This document shows positions 61,494-64,000 of a stretch of 64,000 bases of DNA, piece after piece. Below the pieces are notes generated by a model. The model saw nothing but the letters and a program-made list of their open reading frames with translations, did no database searches and had not been told where the DNA came from. Both the position numbers and the translations under genes were made by a program. The stretch's first letter is position 1. Each line of letters starts with the position of its first letter. Source of the DNA: Typhlomys cinereus (Eukaryota > Chordata > Mammalia > Rodentia > Platacanthomyidae); contig JALPQD010000360.1 in assembly GCA_023101885.1 (NCBI GenBank), positions 2,289,074-2,353,073 of the forward strand, written 5' to 3'.

Positions 61494-61620
61494 GGAACAA
61501 TGTCCTTTGAGGACATAACTATCAACTTCACCTTGGAGGAATGGCAGTACCTGGATGTTGATCAGAGGACCCTCTACAAGGATGTGATCCTGGAGACCTA
61601 CATCAGTCTTTATTTTGGCT
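61494..61620 (+). pseudogene. KRAB-A box exon relic of a zinc-finger gene
   Basis: KRAB-A exons encode the repression module that recruits TRIM28 in KRAB zinc-finger proteins. After the acceptor ttgccattgcag the exon translates as [18 protein letters not shown]... then [16 protein letters not shown]. The family residues F-ED, FT-EEW, LD, Q-LY-DV and LETY are all present. The length from 61,494 is 127 bases, the usual KRAB-A exon size. At its end there is no GT donor (tttggctgagttc), and TGA follows the last codon, so splicing to a KRAB-B or finger exon looks lost. No C2H2 fingers occur in the window. It is most likely a decayed, isolated exon. An unseen finger exon to the right cannot be excluded. 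Confidence 0.8.
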
Positions 61621-61734
61621 GAGTTCCCAGGGACATAATGAGAAACTCTTTCTGTTCTGTACTACGGTAGTAAATATGGAGCTGATAACAATGCTTATGA
61701 CATTATAAAGTTCCTGACAGTTACAATCCTCCTA

Positions 61735-62332
61735 ACACAAACCAGACGAGACTCAAAGTTAGATGAAGAATAAGTGTAGGACACAGCAGGAGGGGTGGGG
61801 TCAGTGTCTCATTGCCAGATAGTTATCATCTATCTGCCAAACCCTATATCCTCCCTGATTGGTGAGATAAAACCTGTTCAGTCGGAAGTGACCAAGAAGG
61901 GAAGTGAGAATAAACTGTACCAGATATTTTGCTACTTACATGCAATACTTGACCAAGGCCAATTTTCTTTACTGAAGCATGAGCCTTTATTTCTTTTCTT
62001 TTGAGGTCCTCCTTTACCGTCCCTTCTGTTTATAATCCTTTGCAATTACAGTGGGTTTGGAACTAAATCAATGTATTAGGGAGTACATAAGGCATCTAAC
62101 TTTTTGTGTCTGGGATACTTCACTCAATATAATTTTTTCTAATTCCATCCATTTCCTGGCAAATTTCATTAATTCATCATTTCTGATAGCTGAGTGGTAT
62201 TCCATTGTATAAATGTACCACCTTTTCTTTATCCATTCCTCAACTGTTGGGCATTTGGGTTGATTCCATGACTTTGCTCTTGCAAATAGTGCTGCAATGG
62301 ACATGGTTGTGCTTGTGGCACTGTAGGACTCC
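61735..62332 (-). mobile_element. Older 5'-truncated L1 fragment
   Basis: Complement of the ORF2 C-terminus (62,068-62,304, residues KRWYIYTMEYHSAIRNDE) and part of the 3' UTR (gtctcattgccagatagtt, cctccctgattggtgagat). It lacks the terminal 3' UTR and tail. More diverged than the 7,776 element. Confidence 0.85.
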
Positions 62333-62437
62333 CTCCTATTTTCAAGTCATATGTGTGGCCCATTTCATAAGGTTTATCTTTAACCATGTATGCCTGAGTA
62401 CTTTCTAGAGAATGAATCATATATCTGTGGGTGATTA

Positions 62438-62738
62438 AAAGCAGTTTATGAGGGAGTGGAGAGATGGCTCACAGGTTCAGACTCTGCCTTGCAAGCAGAA
62501 AGTCCTGATTTCAGATACTAGGTCCCACATAAAAACACCAGGAGAAAATCGATATGGCCTGCACTTCTAGCCCTAGTTGGCAGAATCTGGGAAATCACAA
62601 AGCGAAGAAAAAAAGGAGATAGAAGCAATTCAGGATGATTTCCAAAGTTACATTTTGTCCTCCACAGGGATACACAGTGCCCTCTGAGACACACACACAT
62701 GTGCGCACACACAATAAATAATGAAAGCAATTTGTGAG
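62438..62738 (+). mobile_element. Family B SINE with imperfect target duplication
   Basis: Body 62,453-62,723: ggagagatggctcacaggttc, agtcctgatttcagatac, aatctgggaaatcacaaagc, gcaattcaggatgatttcc, cagtgccctctgagacac and a CA tail. Flanks aaagcagtttatgag (62,438) and aaagcaatttgtgag (62,724) differ at two of 15 bases. Confidence 0.9.
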
Positions 62739-63449
62739 CCAAGCATTTTAAGGGAGAATGGGCTTATTATTTTTGGCTTTTGGTTCCAGTGGAGATGTAG
62801 TCCATGAGTCCAAGGCAAGTTATAAGCATTATGAAAGTATGACAATCTAAGCAGAAGGCTTTTTCATGTCACTGAAATCATCAGGAGACAAAGTAGGACA
62901 GAAAGAGAAATGGGACCAGGTTATCCAACCTCCAGGTCAACCCTTCCTGCGGTATAGCCACAGCCTGGACCCAGGTTCCTAATGGTAGACAAGGAGTCAG
63001 CGGATATTGAAAACAGACAGACAGCTCCAGGCTAAGTGAATCTGAACCCATTTATTGAAGTTTGTAACAGAATTTATATTAGAAAATTTAAGGGCAAAGA
63101 ATGTGTTGCTGCACCCACAAACAAAGGAAAACAAAAAGACACATACCCTCCCAGTCTCCTGTTTTATGTACTCAGCAAGAATCATCTTTTGTATAAACAA
63201 TTTTTAAGTACCTAACCCATTCTTTGAAGGTAAAGCACAAACAGGTCCTATTACACAGTAACAGACTGCGTTTCATTTCTCCAGTATTTCCAAGTGTATC
63301 TATTTTTCAATGCTGCACCAAATAGCCACAGAATCTAGCTCCATATTGCTATGATTGTTTTAATTGTAGTTAAAATACATCAAGGATGTTGAGCTCCTTT
63401 AATCTGTCCATAGAATTTAGATTTCAATAAGGACCATTTTTTAATTAAC

Positions 63450-63480
<31 letters not shown>

Positions 63481-64000
63481 CATATCTATTATATATTCCT
63501 ATAAATGGTAATAAAGGCGAATCATGTCATACATTAATTTTCCCTGTTGGAAGATTCCAAATTCCAGCTGCTAGCATATAAGCTGGCTTTTATTTGGTTA
63601 TAATGGCATGAACTATATTAGGATTCATTTTCTTTCTACTTGCTAACAAATTATGTACTTTATAAAAAATAATTGTATGCTGATTCTTGTGAACAGATGG
63701 CATAATCTCATATTTATTGAATTTCTGAATTAGTTCAGCAAGAGTCACATTTGAGGGAATTTTGCCACCTATGTTTTTGTACTCTTGAAATTCCTCTCCA
63801 GTCTCTTCAGAATCAGCGTATATACGTTCTGACTAATGAAGAAAAGGCAGGAGTGACATCTATTTGCTGTGTGGGACTAGACATGAAATCTCCATTTAGT
63901 TGCTAAGAGGTAACAGACAACACCTCAAAGCATATTTACCTGGCTCCTGTATTAACATATCTCAAATGCATAGAGAAGGAACTGTACAGGGAAGTGATAA
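62739..64000. other. No gene
   Basis: AT-rich sequence. 62,745-63,000 may contain part of an old dispersed element (gagaatgggcttattatttttggc). Nothing else recognised apart from the AT repeat. Confidence 0.5.
63450..63480 (+). repeat. (AT)n-(GT)n microsatellite
   Basis: About 12 AT units followed by three GT units. Confidence 0.95.

Overview
The window is non-coding mammalian DNA, almost certainly rodent. The evidence is tRNA-Ala-derived ID-type SINE heads, B4-like SINEs, a LINE-1 (L1) with a tandem CpG-rich promoter, and long CA/GT and CT microsatellites. An ID-like head fused to an unrelated second half recalls the dimeric SINE reported from geomyoid rodents (kangaroo rats, pocket mice, gophers), but I cannot match it by sequence and do not name a species. 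I see no intact cellular gene. The only host-gene piece is a decayed KRAB-A exon near 61.5 kb.

Layout. 1-11,736 is clean sequence holding SINEs, a short L1 with target-site duplications, old repeats, and the 3' two-thirds of a young L1 on the minus strand. At 11,736 the L1 switches abruptly to class I endogenous retrovirus (ERV) reverse transcriptase (11,737-12,800, plus strand). A 25-base N gap and another L1 3' end follow. 13,796-18,374 is clean, ordinary sequence with SINEs. 18,375-20,080 is an old L1 carrying a peculiar C-rich tract. 20,606-26,975 is a full-length L1 on the plus strand. 22,936-34,884 is an inverted copy of 11,736-1, but peppered with single-base indels. 34,885-46,430 is ordinary intergenic DNA. 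46,432-49,079 is the 5' part of an L1, also indel-ridden. It ends abruptly at ERV gag/protease/RT remains on the minus strand (49,080-50,318). 50,587-64,000 is intergenic, with several short L1 3' ends and the KRAB relic.

Main result. The two abrupt junctions (11,731-11,736 and 49,074-49,079) are reciprocal. Each joins part of the same L1 type to part of the same ERV type, and both share the hexamer ctgaat/attcag in opposite orientation. Flipping 11,737-49,073 makes the L1 continuous from its promoter to its tail and the ERV continuous through RT. The same flip turns the inverted arms into direct repeats. This points to a ~37-kb inversion superimposed on a tandem duplication, or to an assembly error that mimics one.

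Quality caveat. The right arm is about 1.8% longer than the left, and many of the differences are single-base insertions and deletions. That spectrum fits unpolished long-read gap filling better than age. Frames in 11.8-13.8, 18.8-34.9 and 46.4-49.1 kb should not be read as evolutionary decay without checking the reads.
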